From positions 1-19,526 of the forward strand of contig CAMLSG010000088.1 of NCBI GenBank assembly GCA_946482635.1: a DNA stretch of 19,526 bases, given 5' to 3'. Positions 9,702-17,782 of the stretch are shown in pieces. The position numbers were made by a program, and so were the translations under genes. Source of the stretch: an uncultured Duganella sp. GTDB lineage: Bacteria > Pseudomonadota > Gammaproteobacteria > Burkholderiales > Burkholderiaceae. How positions within the stretch are numbered: the stretch's first letter is position 1; every line of letters begins with the position of its first letter. The notes under the pieces are model-generated. The model ran no database searches and was not told the DNA's origin. It worked only from the letters and a program-made list of their open reading frames with translations.

Positions 9702-10685
9702 TTAGGCCGCGGGGGCGGCGTTGGGGTTCATGGCGTCGGCTTGCTCGGCGGCGCAGACAGCGAGGATGGCTTCGGCGTCCTGTGCGCGCAGCTGTTCGGC
9801 GACCTGGGCGCCAAGCGCTTCGGCATCGGCGGCGGCGCCAGTGATCTCGGCGCGGGCGACGCGGGTACCGTCCGGCGTGGCGACCATGGCGCGCAGGTGC
9901 ATCTGGCCGCCGTCAACGGTGGCGAAGGCTGCCAACGGTACCTGGCAGGAACCGCCGAATACCTTGGATACCTTGCGTTCGGCCGTCACGGCTTGCGCGG
10001 TCGGCAGGTCGTTCAACGGCGCCAGGATCGCCTTCAGGTCCAGGCCGTCGTTACGCTCGGCGATCTCGATCGCCATCGCCCCCTGCCCCGCGGCCGGCAG
10101 CGAATCCTCCGGCGCCAGCAGCGATTTGATGCGCTGCGGCAAGCCGAGCCGTTTCAGGCCGGCTGCGGCCAGGATAATGGCCGCATAATCGCCGCGATCC
10201 AGCTTGCCGAGGCGGGTATCCAGGTTGCCGCGCAGAGGCTTGATCACCAGGTGCGGGTAACGTGCCGAAATCAGGGCCTGGCGCCGCAGGCTGCTGGTGC
10301 CGACGATGGCGCCGGCCGGCAGTTCGGCCAGCGAGGAATAATCGTTCGAAACGAAGGCATCACGCGGGTCTTCGCGCTCCAGCACGGCCGCCAGGGCAAA
10401 GCCTTCCGGCAGCTCCATCGGCACATCCTTCAGCGAATGGACGGCCAGGTCGGCGCGGCCTTCTTCCATCGCCACTTCCAGTTCCTTCACGAACAGCCCC
10501 TTGCCGCCCACCTTGGACAGCGCCCGATCCAGGATCTGGTCGCCGCGGGTTGTCATCCCCAGGATCTCAATGCTGCACTGCGGATATAATTGAGACAAGC
10601 GAGCGCGGACGTGTTCGGCCTGCCACATGGCAAGGCGGCTTTCGCGCGAAGCGATCACCAATTTGGAAGGGAGCTGTTGGGCCAT
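9702..10685 (-). CDS. hemC: Hydroxymethylbilane synthase (porphobilinogen deaminase)
   Basis: Polymerises four porphobilinogens into hydroxymethylbilane on a dipyrromethane cofactor. From the start chosen here it has 327 residues. Key residues are the catalytic D87 in [13 protein letters not shown], the cofactor-attachment C247 in [13 protein letters not shown], and the arginine-rich TSSLRRQ and [11 protein letters not shown] segments. The frame stays open upstream to ATGs at 10781 and 10811, but residues before [16 protein letters not shown] have no counterpart in the family, so I start at 10685. The ATG at 10781 has a somewhat better ribosome site (AGGGG), so a 359-residue form cannot be excluded. 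First gene of the hemCDXY run, divergent from ppc. Confidence 0.95.
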   Translation of the reverse strand: MAQQLPSKLVIASRESRLAMWQAEHVRARLSQLYPQCSIEILGMTTRGDQILDRALSKVGGKGLFVKELEVAMEEGRADLAVHSLKDVPMELPEGFALAAVLEREDPRDAFVSNDYSSLAELPAGAIVGTSSLRRQALISARYPHLVIKPLRGNLDTRLGKLDRGDYAAIILAAAGLKRLGLPQRIKSLLAPEDSLPAAGQGAMAIEIAERNDGLDLKAILAPLNDLPTAQAVTAERKVSKVFGGSCQVPLAAFATVDGGQMHLRAMVATPDGTRVARAEITGAAADAEALGAQVAEQLRAQDAEAILAVCAAEQADAMNPNAAPAA

Positions 10686-10851
10686 TTCAGGAGTATTCAA
10701 GACCAGTTCTTTCGCTGTTGCTAGCGCCAAACCGGCGTTCACCAGTTTATTGCGCGTGATTGGGACCACAAATTCTAGCATGCGCGCCCCTATGCAGAGA
10801 GCGGGCCACAAGCCTATTGCACGACCATTCTTATCTTTTGACTGATTAACT

Positions 10852-13671
10852 ATGGCAAATCAAGTAAGTGCAACAGACGAAGCAAACCAGAGCGCCGATA
10901 AAGACGCGCCGTTGAAAGAAGATATCCGCCTGCTGGGCCGCCTGTTGGGCGACGTCCTGCGGGAACAGGAAGGAGAGGAAGTATTCGCCGTCGTCGAGAC
11001 GATCCGCCAGACCGCTGTCCGCTTCCGCCGTGAAGCCGACGCCGGCGCCGCCAAGGAACTGGACGGCATGCTGAAGATCCTGACGCGCGAACAGACCATT
11101 ACGGTGGTACGCGCCTTCTCCTACTTCTCCCACCTGGCCAATATTGCGGAAGACCAACACCACATCCGCCGCCGCCGCGCCCACCTGTTGGCCGGTTCGG
11201 CGCCGCAAAAAGGCAGCATCAGCTTTGCTCTCGACAAGCTGAAAGAATCCGGCGTCGAACTGGACACCGTGACCAGCTTCTTCAAGGAAGCCCTGATCAG
11301 CCCCGTCCTGACCGCCCACCCGACCGAGGTGCAGCGCAAGTCCATCCTGGACGCGGAACACGATATCGCCCGCCTGCTGGCCCAGCGCGACCTGCCGCTG
11401 ACGCCGAAGGAGCGCACCGCCAACCTGCACATGCTGCGCGCCCGCATCGCCACGCTTTGGCAGACCCGCATGCTGCGCTACTCCAAGCTGACCGTGGCGG
11501 ACGAAATCGACAACGCCCTGTCTTACTACCGCATCACCTTCCTGCGCGAACTGCCGGCCCTGTACGACGATATCGAGACCGAGATTGCCGAACATTACGG
11601 TCCGGCCGCGCCTGCCATCGACGCCTCCTACGTCCAGATGGGCAGCTGGATCGGCGGCGACCGCGACGGCAACCCGAACGTCAACGCCGGCACCATGCAG
11701 CATGCGCTGGAGCGCCAGGCCACCACCATCCTCGACTTCTACCTCGACGAAACCCATGCCCTGGGCGCCGAGCTGTCAGTGTCGACCCTGATGATTGGCT
11801 GCTCGCCGGCGCTGCAAGCGCTGTCGGACGCTTCGACCGACACCTCCGACCACCGCAGCGACGAGCCTTACCGCCGCGCCCTGATCGGCATGTACGCCCG
11901 CCTGGCAGCAACCGCCCGCGCACTGGGCGCGACCAACATCCTGCGCAAGGAAGTCGGCCACGCCGATCCTTACCCATGCCCTGCCGATTTCTCGGCCGAC
12001 CTGCAGGTGCTGATCGAGTCGCTGGACGCCAACCACGGTTCCGTGCTGGCCCGCCCGCGCCTGACCACCCTCAAGCGCGCCGCCGACATCTTCGGCTTCC
12101 ACCTGGCGTCGCTGGACATGCGCCAGTCGTCCGATATCCACGAACGCGTGCTGGCGGAGCTGTTCGCCAAGGCCGGCGTGCAAGCCGACTACCCGTCGCT
12201 GGACGAAGATGCCAAGGTCAAGCTGCTGTTGGCGGAGTTAGCGCAACCACGCCTGCTGTATTCGCCGTACATCGAATATTCGGAAGAGACCACTTCCGAG
12301 CTGACCATCCTGCGCACCGCGCATGACATCCGCCAGCGCTACGGCAAGCGCGCCATCCGCAACTACATCATCTCGCATACGGAGACCGTGTCCGACCTGC
12401 TGGAAGTGTTCGTGCTGCAGCAGGAAACCGGCCTGCTGCGCCAGGGCGCCGACGGCGAACGCACCTCGGACCTGATGGTGATCCCGCTGTTCGAGACCAT
12501 CCCCGACTTGCAGCGCGCCGCCGGCATCATGGAAGCGCTGATGGCCGTGCCGATGGTGCAGAAGCTGATCGCCAAACAGGGCCAGATCCAGGAAGTCATG
12601 CTGGGCTACTCCGACTCCAACAAGGACGGCGGCTTCATGACCTCCAACTGGGAACTGTACAAGGCAGAATTGGCCCTGGTGGAAATCTTCGCCAAGGCCG
12701 GCGTCAAGCTGCGCCTGTTCCACGGCCGCGGCGGCACCGTCGGCCGCGGCGGCGGCCCAAGCTACGAGGCGATCCTGGCGCAGCCCAAAGGTACCGTCAA
12801 CGGCCAGTTGCGCCTGACCGAGCAGGGCGAAATCATCGCCTCCAAGTTCTCCAACGCCGAAATCGGCCGCCGCAACCTGGAGCTGCTGGTGTGCTCGACC
12901 CTGGAAGCGAGCCTGATGCCACCGCCGGCCGACGCCTGCCACGGCCCGCGCCTGGCCGGTTTCGAAGCCGTAATGGCGGAAATTTCCGAGCTGGCCTACA
13001 AGGCTTACCGCAACCTGGTGTATGAAACCCCGGGCTTCACCGACTACTTCTTCTCGGCCACCCCGATTGCGGAGATCGCGGAACTGAACCTCGGTTCGCG
13101 CCCGGCTTCCCGCAAATCGACGCGCCGGATCGAAGACTTGCGCGCCATTCCATGGGGCTTCAGCTGGGGCCAGTGCCGCTTGCTGCTGCCGGGCTGGTAC
13201 GGTTTCGGCTCCGCCATCGGCGCCTGGATTGCCGCCGGCAACAAGGAGGAACGCACGGCGCAGCTGCGCGACATGTTCCAGCACTGGCCGTTCTTCGCCA
13301 CCCTGCTGTCGAACATGGACATGGTGCTGGCCAAGACCGACCTGGCGATCGCCTCGCGCTACGCCGAGCTGGTGACGGACAAGGAACTGCGTGAACGCAT
13401 CTTCAAGCGCATTACCGAGGAATACCACCAGACCCTCGACTGCCTGGAATCGATCACCGGCACCCGCGACCGCCTGGCAGGCAACCCGCTGCTGGCGCGT
13501 TCCATCACCAACCGCTTCCCTTACCTCGATCCGCTGAACCACCTGCAGGTGGAACTGATCAAGCGCCGCCGCGCGCTGGGTAACGAAGAAGAAAGGGCCG
13601 ATCCGCGCGTCAATCGCGGCATCCACCTGTCCATCAACGGTGTCGCCGCAGGCCTGCGCAACACCGGCTAA
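10852..13671 (+). CDS. ppc: Phosphoenolpyruvate carboxylase
   Basis: Carboxylates PEP with bicarbonate to oxaloacetate, refilling the TCA cycle; a cytosolic tetramer. The 939 residues are full length. Active-site motifs are [13 protein letters not shown] with catalytic H156, [25 protein letters not shown] with K591, and the glycine-rich loop [13 protein letters not shown] (623-635). It ends in the conserved bacterial AAGLRNTG. No ribosome site of note precedes the ATG (TTGACTGATTAACTATG). Divergent from hemC across 10686-10851, where I see no convincing promoter pair. A strong hairpin follows the stop by 14 bp. Confidence 0.98.
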   Translation: MANQVSATDEANQSADKDAPLKEDIRLLGRLLGDVLREQEGEEVFAVVETIRQTAVRFRREADAGAAKELDGMLKILTREQTITVVRAFSYFSHLANIAEDQHHIRRRRAHLLAGSAPQKGSISFALDKLKESGVELDTVTSFFKEALISPVLTAHPTEVQRKSILDAEHDIARLLAQRDLPLTPKERTANLHMLRARIATLWQTRMLRYSKLTVADEIDNALSYYRITFLRELPALYDDIETEIAEHYGPAAPAIDASYVQMGSWIGGDRDGNPNVNAGTMQHALERQATTILDFYLDETHALGAELSVSTLMIGCSPALQALSDASTDTSDHRSDEPYRRALIGMYARLAATARALGATNILRKEVGHADPYPCPADFSADLQVLIESLDANHGSVLARPRLTTLKRAADIFGFHLASLDMRQSSDIHERVLAELFAKAGVQADYPSLDEDAKVKLLLAELAQPRLLYSPYIEYSEETTSELTILRTAHDIRQRYGKRAIRNYIISHTETVSDLLEVFVLQQETGLLRQGADGERTSDLMVIPLFETIPDLQRAAGIMEALMAVPMVQKLIAKQGQIQEVMLGYSDSNKDGGFMTSNWELYKAELALVEIFAKAGVKLRLFHGRGGTVGRGGGPSYEAILAQPKGTVNGQLRLTEQGEIIASKFSNAEIGRRNLELLVCSTLEASLMPPPADACHGPRLAGFEAVMAEISELAYKAYRNLVYETPGFTDYFFSATPIAEIAELNLGSRPASRKSTRRIEDLRAIPWGFSWGQCRLLLPGWYGFGSAIGAWIAAGNKEERTAQLRDMFQHWPFFATLLSNMDMVLAKTDLAIASRYAELVTDKELRERIFKRITEEYHQTLDCLESITGTRDRLAGNPLLARSITNRFPYLDPLNHLQVELIKRRRALGNEEERADPRVNRGIHLSINGVAAGLRNTG

Positions 13672-13685
13672 GCCGCACCGGCAAA

Positions 13686-13709
13686 CGGGCCCGGGGAAAC
13701 CCGGGCCCG
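13686..13709 (+). terminator. GC hairpin after ppc, no U-tract
   Basis: A perfect 10-bp stem CGGGCCCGGG/CCCGGGCCCG closes a GAAA tetraloop, 14 bp after the ppc stop. No T-run follows on the plus strand, so it is not a classical rho-independent terminator; it may stop polymerase by itself or protect the ppc 3' end. Confidence 0.6.
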
Positions 13710-13710
13710 C

Positions 13711-13740
13711 TTAGCAAAAAAGCCACAACTAAGTCATAAT
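13711..13740 (+). promoter_or_regulatory. Possible promoter of the DUF2807 gene
   Basis: TTAGCA (13711-13716, four of six matches to the -35) and CATAAT (13735-13740, five of six to the -10) are 18 bp apart, 26 bp before the ATG. Placement directly after the ppc hairpin is sensible. Confidence 0.4.
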
Positions 13741-13766
13741 CATGCGCTCTGATATGAGGAGAACGT

Positions 13767-14393
13767 ATGTTCCGTTTGACGCTGTTAGCTGCACTGCTTT
13801 TACCCTCCCTCGCCCTGGCCGACGACCAGGTCCGCAAGTTCGACGCCTTCTACGGCATCAATGTCAAAGGCCCGATCAGCGTCTACGTTGATGTCGGCAA
13901 GGAGCAATCGGTCAAGGTCAGCGGCCGCAAGGAGTACATCGACAAGGTCAGCACCGTGGTTGAAGGCGGCGTGCTGCGCGTAGTCTACGAGAACACCAAC
14001 AAGGCCCCGGTCAACGTCAAGGAAGGCGACAAGATCACCGTCACCGTGCCGGCTCTGACCAGCTTCCGCGTGCTGGGCGCGGGCGAATCCCGCGTCACCA
14101 ACATCAATGGCGAGCGCATCGACATCAGCTTTGAGGGCGCCGGCGCGCTGTATGCCAGCGGCAAGGTCAAGCTGCTGCGCATGAAGGGGCAAGGCGTTGG
14201 CCAGGCCGAGCTCAAGGACCTGCATGCCGAACGCGCCGACGTCAACTTCACCGGCATGGGCGACATCAGCATTTATGCCAGCGATACCCTGAACCTGATT
14301 GTGGAGGGCATGGGCAATTTCACCTATTACGGCAACCCGAAGCACATCAACAAATCGGCCAAGGGTATCGGCAACGTCAGCCCGGGCAAATAA
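13767..14393 (+). CDS. Exported DUF2807 (GIN-domain) protein
   Basis: A 208-residue putative auto-transporter adhesin head GIN domain protein (DUF2807). A signal peptide is visible at 1-18 (cleavage after LALA, before DDQ), so it is periplasmic or surface exposed. The mature part shows the family pattern: RKFDAFYGINVKGPISVYV, then short beta repeats with glycine-rich turns ([57 protein letters not shown]), expected to form a right-handed beta-helix. Function is unknown for the family. It has a strong ribosome site (GAGGAGA). Its last 17 bases overlap the end of the convergent GNAT gene. Confidence 0.88.
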   Translation: MFRLTLLAALLLPSLALADDQVRKFDAFYGINVKGPISVYVDVGKEQSVKVSGRKEYIDKVSTVVEGGVLRVVYENTNKAPVNVKEGDKITVTVPALTSFRVLGAGESRVTNINGERIDISFEGAGALYASGKVKLLRMKGQGVGQAELKDLHAERADVNFTGMGDISIYASDTLNLIVEGMGNFTYYGNPKHINKSAKGIGNVSPGK

Positions 14394-15048
14394 GGCGCGC
14401 GTGCGGCAGCTCGCGCGTTGCCGCAAAGCCCATCGAGCGGTACAAGGCCTGGGCGCGGGCATTGGCCGCTCCCACGTGCAGCATGGGGCGCACGCCCTGC
14501 TGCTGCATGCCGTACATGATGAATTCCACCAGCTTGCGCGCATAGCCGCGCCCCGTGAACTCGGGATGCGTGCAGACTGCGCTCACCTCGCGCATATGGC
14601 CCAGGTCCATGCGCTCCCCGCTCAGCGCCACCAGCCGCCCGCCTTCGTCATGGATGCCGGCATACTTGCCCATCTCGCCCGTGCGCGGCCGGAAATAGCC
14701 GGGGAAAGCGATATTGGTCAGCTCCACCATCGCCGGATCGTCTGCCGCCAGCACGCGGATCATCGAAGCATCGGGCGCCGCGACCGGGCCGCCTTCGTAC
14801 ACCATCTGCAGCACGCCGGACAGCGGCTGCAGGGACCAGCCTTGCGGCAGCGCCGGCATCGCACCGAGGAAGTAATAGCCATCGCCCACGCCTTCCAGGT
14901 CGACTGGCGTCAGCGCCACGCCCTCTTCCGCAACTGCGATGAAGGGCGCCACGGCGGCCGGATAGCGGCGGGCCGCACCAGTCGGAATGCTAAAATGTCG
15001 CTGTGCGCTGTCTAGCGCTGCCCATATAGGGTTTTCCAATTCCTGCAT
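14377..15048 (-). CDS. GNAT family N-acetyltransferase
   Basis: A 223-residue protein with a C-terminal GNAT domain (about 95-220), FR47-like. The acetyl-CoA loop is visible as [22 protein letters not shown] (TGRGYA at 165-170), followed by [21 protein letters not shown], the usual closing NxxAxxLYxxxGF-type motif. The N-terminal half is an uncharacterised partner domain. Substrate unknown. I start at the ATG at 15048, which has GGAA just upstream, rather than the TTG at 15066, which would overlap yjdM. Its stop lies inside the 3' end of the DUF2807 gene. Confidence 0.87.
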   Translation of the reverse strand: MQELENPIWAALDSAQRHFSIPTGAARRYPAAVAPFIAVAEEGVALTPVDLEGVGDGYYFLGAMPALPQGWSLQPLSGVLQMVYEGGPVAAPDASMIRVLAADDPAMVELTNIAFPGYFRPRTGEMGKYAGIHDEGGRLVALSGERMDLGHMREVSAVCTHPEFTGRGYARKLVEFIMYGMQQQGVRPMLHVGAANARAQALYRSMGFAATRELPHARLICPG

Positions 15049-15058
15049 ACGAGTTCCA

Positions 15059-15400
15059 ATGTCCAATTTCCCAGCCTGCCCAAAATGCCAGTCCGAGTAT
15101 ACCTACGAAGACGGCGACAACTATGTTTGCCCTGATTGCGCCCACGAATGGCCAAAGCAGGCCGCCGAAGCAGCCGGCGAAACCGCACGCGTTTACAAGG
15201 ATGCCGCAGGCAATATCCTGCAAGATGGCGACACTGTCACGGTGATCAAGGACCTGAAACCGAAAGGCTCCGGCGGCGTGATCAAGCAAGGCACCAAAGT
15301 GAAGAACATCCGCCTGGTCGACAGCGATCACGATATCGACTGCAAGATCGACGGCTTCGGCGCCATGAGCCTGAAATCGGAGTTCGTGCGCAAGGTCTGA
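15059..15400 (+). CDS. yjdM: Zinc-ribbon protein YjdM (PhnA family)
   Basis: A 113-residue protein of the YjdM/PhnA family, once named for alkylphosphonate uptake but with no confirmed role there. An N-terminal zinc ribbon has C7/C10 (CPKC) and C24/C27 (CPDC). The C-terminal domain contains the family's [15 protein letters not shown] and [19 protein letters not shown] segments. I take the ATG at 15059 because the zinc ribbon begins there; the frame is open further upstream (to 14987) without similarity. Only 10 bp separate it from the divergent GNAT start, so its promoter must lie within that gene. Confidence 0.93.
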   Translation: MSNFPACPKCQSEYTYEDGDNYVCPDCAHEWPKQAAEAAGETARVYKDAAGNILQDGDTVTVIKDLKPKGSGGVIKQGTKVKNIRLVDSDHDIDCKIDGFGAMSLKSEFVRKV

Positions 15401-15411
15401 GCATTACAATT

Positions 15412-15436
15412 TGAGAATATTTTTTACTAATTCTCA
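15412..15436. promoter_or_regulatory. AT-rich inverted repeat upstream of the HAF operon
   Basis: TGAGAAT (15412-15418) and ATTCTCA (15430-15436) are perfect inverted heptamers separated by 11 AT-rich bases. Just downstream is TATATAGT (15437-15444), a plausible -10. The heptamer resembles a Fur half-site, but the spacing is not that of a Fur box. It may be an operator or a weak hairpin after yjdM. Confidence 0.35.
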
Positions 15437-15441
15437 TATAT

Positions 15442-15474
15442 AGTCTCCGGAACAATTCTTATTTACCGGAGACT
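15442..15474 (+). promoter_or_regulatory. Inverted repeat enclosing the ribosome site of the first HAF gene
   Basis: AGTCTCCGG (15442-15450) and CCGGAGACT (15466-15474) are perfect 9-base inverted arms with a 15-base AT-rich loop. The right arm contains the GGAG Shine-Dalgarno (15468-15471) placed 7 bases before the ATG at 15479. If transcribed, the fold would hide the ribosome site. If transcription starts from the TATATA at 15437, the left arm is partly lost and the element is more likely a DNA operator. Confidence 0.5.
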
Positions 15475-15478
15475 GCCT

Positions 15479-16591
15479 ATGAAGCCTGCTTCGCTCGCCC
15501 TGGTCATCGCCCTGGCCCTGCCCTTCGCCACCGCCCACGCCCGCGGACCGATGGGGGAGCGAAAAACAGAGTCCAGCTCCATGACGGGCATTAACGCAGC
15601 AGGCGAGTCGGTTGGCGAAATCAAGAACGAAGACGGGCGCCGCCGCGCAATCCTGATGTCGCAAGGCCGTCGTATCGAAATCGGCACCTTGGGCGGCAGC
15701 GACAGCACCGCCAATGCCATCAACGACCAGGGCGTCGTCACCGGCGGCGCGCTCACTGCCAGCAACGCCTGGCACGCCTTCCGCTACGACGAAGCCCAGG
15801 GCATTCGCGACCTCGGCACACTGGGCGGCAGCAGCAGCGTCGGCACCGCGCTCAATCAATCGGGCCACATTGTCGGTTATGCCGACACCTCAGACGGCGA
15901 TTACCACGCCTTCGTCGACAATGGCATCGGCATGCTGGACCTTGGCACCCTGGGCGGCAAGAACAGCTACGCCACCGCCATCAACGGCAACGGCTATGTG
16001 GTCGGCGCCGCACAGCAAGCGGACGGCTACCGCCGCGCATTCCTGTACAAACCAGGCAGTGGCATGATAGAGCTGCCTACGCTGGGAGGCCGCATCAGCG
16101 TGGCGACCGGCGTCAACGACCAAGGAGTGGTGGTTGGCGCGTCCGAAATGCCTGACCGCAGCTGGCATGCCTTCATGTACGAGAACGGCCGCATGATCGA
16201 TCTCGGCGCAATGATTGCCCACGGCTCCAGCTTCGCCAATGGCATCAATAACCACGGTGACATCGTCGGCACGGTGCGTATCAAAGACCACGATGCACCG
16301 CATACATTCATCTATAAGAATGGCCGGATGCAGGTGCGCTCGGCCTACGGTAGCCTGTACCTGACGCGCGACATCACCGAAGAAGGCAAGGTGATCGGCT
16401 CCTCCTATACCGGCCACGTACTGAAATCCGGTTCTGTCGATTCGACCAGCCAGAAGGAGCGCGGCCTTAAGCCGGTCGACTTGCTCACTCTTGGCCTCCT
16501 GGCGGTCATCGCGGCCGTCGCCGCGTTCAAGGCACGCGACCGCATCCGCAAAGGCCTCGACTTCGGCGCCAGGATGCTGTCGCTCGCCTGA
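15479..16591 (+). CDS. HAF-repeat protein 1, exported and C-terminally membrane anchored
   Basis: A 370-residue protein of the 'probable extracellular repeat, HAF family' type. A signal peptide occupies 1-21 (after ATAHA). Six full repeats and a partial seventh of about 42 residues run from about 34 to 310; the unit is roughly (S)xAxxINxxGxVVGxxxxxxxxxHAFxYxxGxxxDLGTLGG. Such repeats most likely fold as a beta-propeller. One membrane helix (about 333-350, DLLTLGLLAVIAAVAAF) is followed by a basic tail with GLDFGARMLSLA, which would face the cytosol. The stop overlaps the start of the second copy (TGATG). Function unknown; binding or scaffolding at the periplasmic face is inference. Confidence 0.88.
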   Translation: MKPASLALVIALALPFATAHARGPMGERKTESSSMTGINAAGESVGEIKNEDGRRRAILMSQGRRIEIGTLGGSDSTANAINDQGVVTGGALTASNAWHAFRYDEAQGIRDLGTLGGSSSVGTALNQSGHIVGYADTSDGDYHAFVDNGIGMLDLGTLGGKNSYATAINGNGYVVGAAQQADGYRRAFLYKPGSGMIELPTLGGRISVATGVNDQGVVVGASEMPDRSWHAFMYENGRMIDLGAMIAHGSSFANGINNHGDIVGTVRIKDHDAPHTFIYKNGRMQVRSAYGSLYLTRDITEEGKVIGSSYTGHVLKSGSVDSTSQKERGLKPVDLLTLGLLAVIAAVAAFKARDRIRKGLDFGARMLSLA

Positions 16592-17709
16592 TGCGCCGCG
16601 CCGCCCTCTTCCTGCTGGCCGCCACCCTGTGCGGAACCAGTCTTGCCGCATTTGCGAGTCCTTTCGGCGCAACCGGTGAAACCAGCGTCGCGAAGGATAT
16701 GAACAATTCCGGCGCCACGGCGCTGGACATCGCCGACGACGCCGGCTACCGCCGCGCCATCCTGCGCCAGGATGGCCGCCGCATTGATCTTGGCACTTTT
16801 GGCGGGCGCGAGAGCGTCATGGCCGGCATCAACAATAGTGGCGTCGCCGCCGGTTCGGCGCAGACCAGCGACTCGGCCTGGCGCGCCTTCCGTTACACGC
16901 CGTCCGGTGGCATGCGCCAGCTCGACACCCTGGGTGGCCGCAGCAGCAATGCCACGGCAATCAACGAGCGTGGCGACATCGTCGGCCATTCCGATACGTA
17001 CGAAGGCAGTTACCACGCTTTCGTCGATACCGGCATTACCCTGCTCGACCTGGGCACGCTGGGCGGCAAGAACAGCTACGCGACCGCCGTCAACGCCGAC
17101 GGCATTGTCGTTGGCGCGGCCGAAAATGCCGGCGGCTACCGCCGCGCCTTCATGTACAAGCCGGGCATTGGCATGATCGAACTGCCGGGAACCGGAGAAC
17201 GCCACAGCGTCGCCACCGGCATCAATGACCACGGCGCAATTGTCGGCGCCATGATGATGCCCAACCGCCGCTGGCACGCCTTCAAGTTCGACGGCAATCG
17301 CACCATCGACCTGGGCACCATGCTTGATGCGCGCAGTTCCAGCTTCGCCACCGCCATCAACAACCGCGGCGACGTCGCCGGCAAGGTTCAGCCGGTGTCA
17401 CAGAACTCGCCGATGGTTTTTGTCTACAGCGGCGGCCAGATGCAGGTGCGCGACAACTACGCGCGCCTGGACCTTGCGCACCGCATTACGGATGATGGCC
17501 AGATCATCGGCGCCAGCATGATCGCGCACAAACTGCAGGCGGCTCGCATGGCGCGCCAGCAAGTGGAGAACATCGACGGCCCGTCGGCAGCCGATTACCT
17601 GACCTATGCCTTCCTGGCGATCCTGGCGACAGCCTTCCTGTACAAGATCCGCGAACACCTGCATGAGGGAATCGACTTCAGCAAGCGCCTGATGCTTTCT
17701 ATCGCATAG
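16591..17709 (+). CDS. HAF-repeat protein 2, tandem paralogue
   Basis: A 372-residue paralogue of the gene just upstream, aligned over nearly the whole length and with the same plan. It has a signal peptide (1-22, after LAAFA) and HAF repeats, including the nearly identical block DLGTLGGKNSYATA and YRRAF(L/M)YKPGxGMIELP. A membrane helix lies at about 336-351 (YLTYAFLAILATAFLY), followed by a tail with GIDFSKRLMLSIA. Its ATG shares one base with the upstream TGA, so the two are co-transcribed and probably translationally coupled. A gene duplication is the obvious origin; the divergence is substantial, so it is not recent. Transcription ends at the terminator 17734-17764. Confidence 0.88.
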   Translation: MRRAALFLLAATLCGTSLAAFASPFGATGETSVAKDMNNSGATALDIADDAGYRRAILRQDGRRIDLGTFGGRESVMAGINNSGVAAGSAQTSDSAWRAFRYTPSGGMRQLDTLGGRSSNATAINERGDIVGHSDTYEGSYHAFVDTGITLLDLGTLGGKNSYATAVNADGIVVGAAENAGGYRRAFMYKPGIGMIELPGTGERHSVATGINDHGAIVGAMMMPNRRWHAFKFDGNRTIDLGTMLDARSSSFATAINNRGDVAGKVQPVSQNSPMVFVYSGGQMQVRDNYARLDLAHRITDDGQIIGASMIAHKLQAARMARQQVENIDGPSAADYLTYAFLAILATAFLYKIREHLHEGIDFSKRLMLSIA

Positions 17710-17733
17710 CAGCAATGTAACGCCATGTTTCGC

Positions 17734-17764
17734 GCGTGCCACCCGCTGCGGTGGCACGCTTTTT
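17734..17764 (+). terminator. Rho-independent terminator of the HAF operon
   Basis: A perfect 10-bp stem GCGTGCCACC/GGTGGCACGC with a 6-base loop is followed by five T residues. It begins 24 bp after the second HAF stop and ends 18 bp before the next ATG. Confidence 0.9.
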
Positions 17765-17782
17765 CTATGCAATACTCAACGG

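Noticed and set aside
12238..13626. 462-codon open frame on the minus strand opposite ppc
   Set aside because: Antisense shadow of an intact ppc, with Gln/His/Val-rich composition and no motif. The same applies to the long reverse frames opposite hemY (6513-7694), hemX (7760-8956) and the S10 gene (17765-18754).
16466..16591. PEP-CTERM sorting signal at the end of the HAF proteins
   Set aside because: The membrane helix and basic residues fit superficially, but there is no Pro-Glu-Pro motif before the helix, and about 20 residues follow it, more than in PEP-CTERM tails.
15479..17709. CRISPR or DNA tandem repeat in the HAF region
   Set aside because: The periodicity is at protein level with degenerate DNA; there are no direct repeats with unique spacers.
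17752..17770. TGGCACG followed by TTTTTCTATGC as a sigma-54 promoter for the S10 gene
   Set aside because: The GC element is 16 bases after the GG instead of 12, and the TGGCAC is fully accounted for by the terminator stem.
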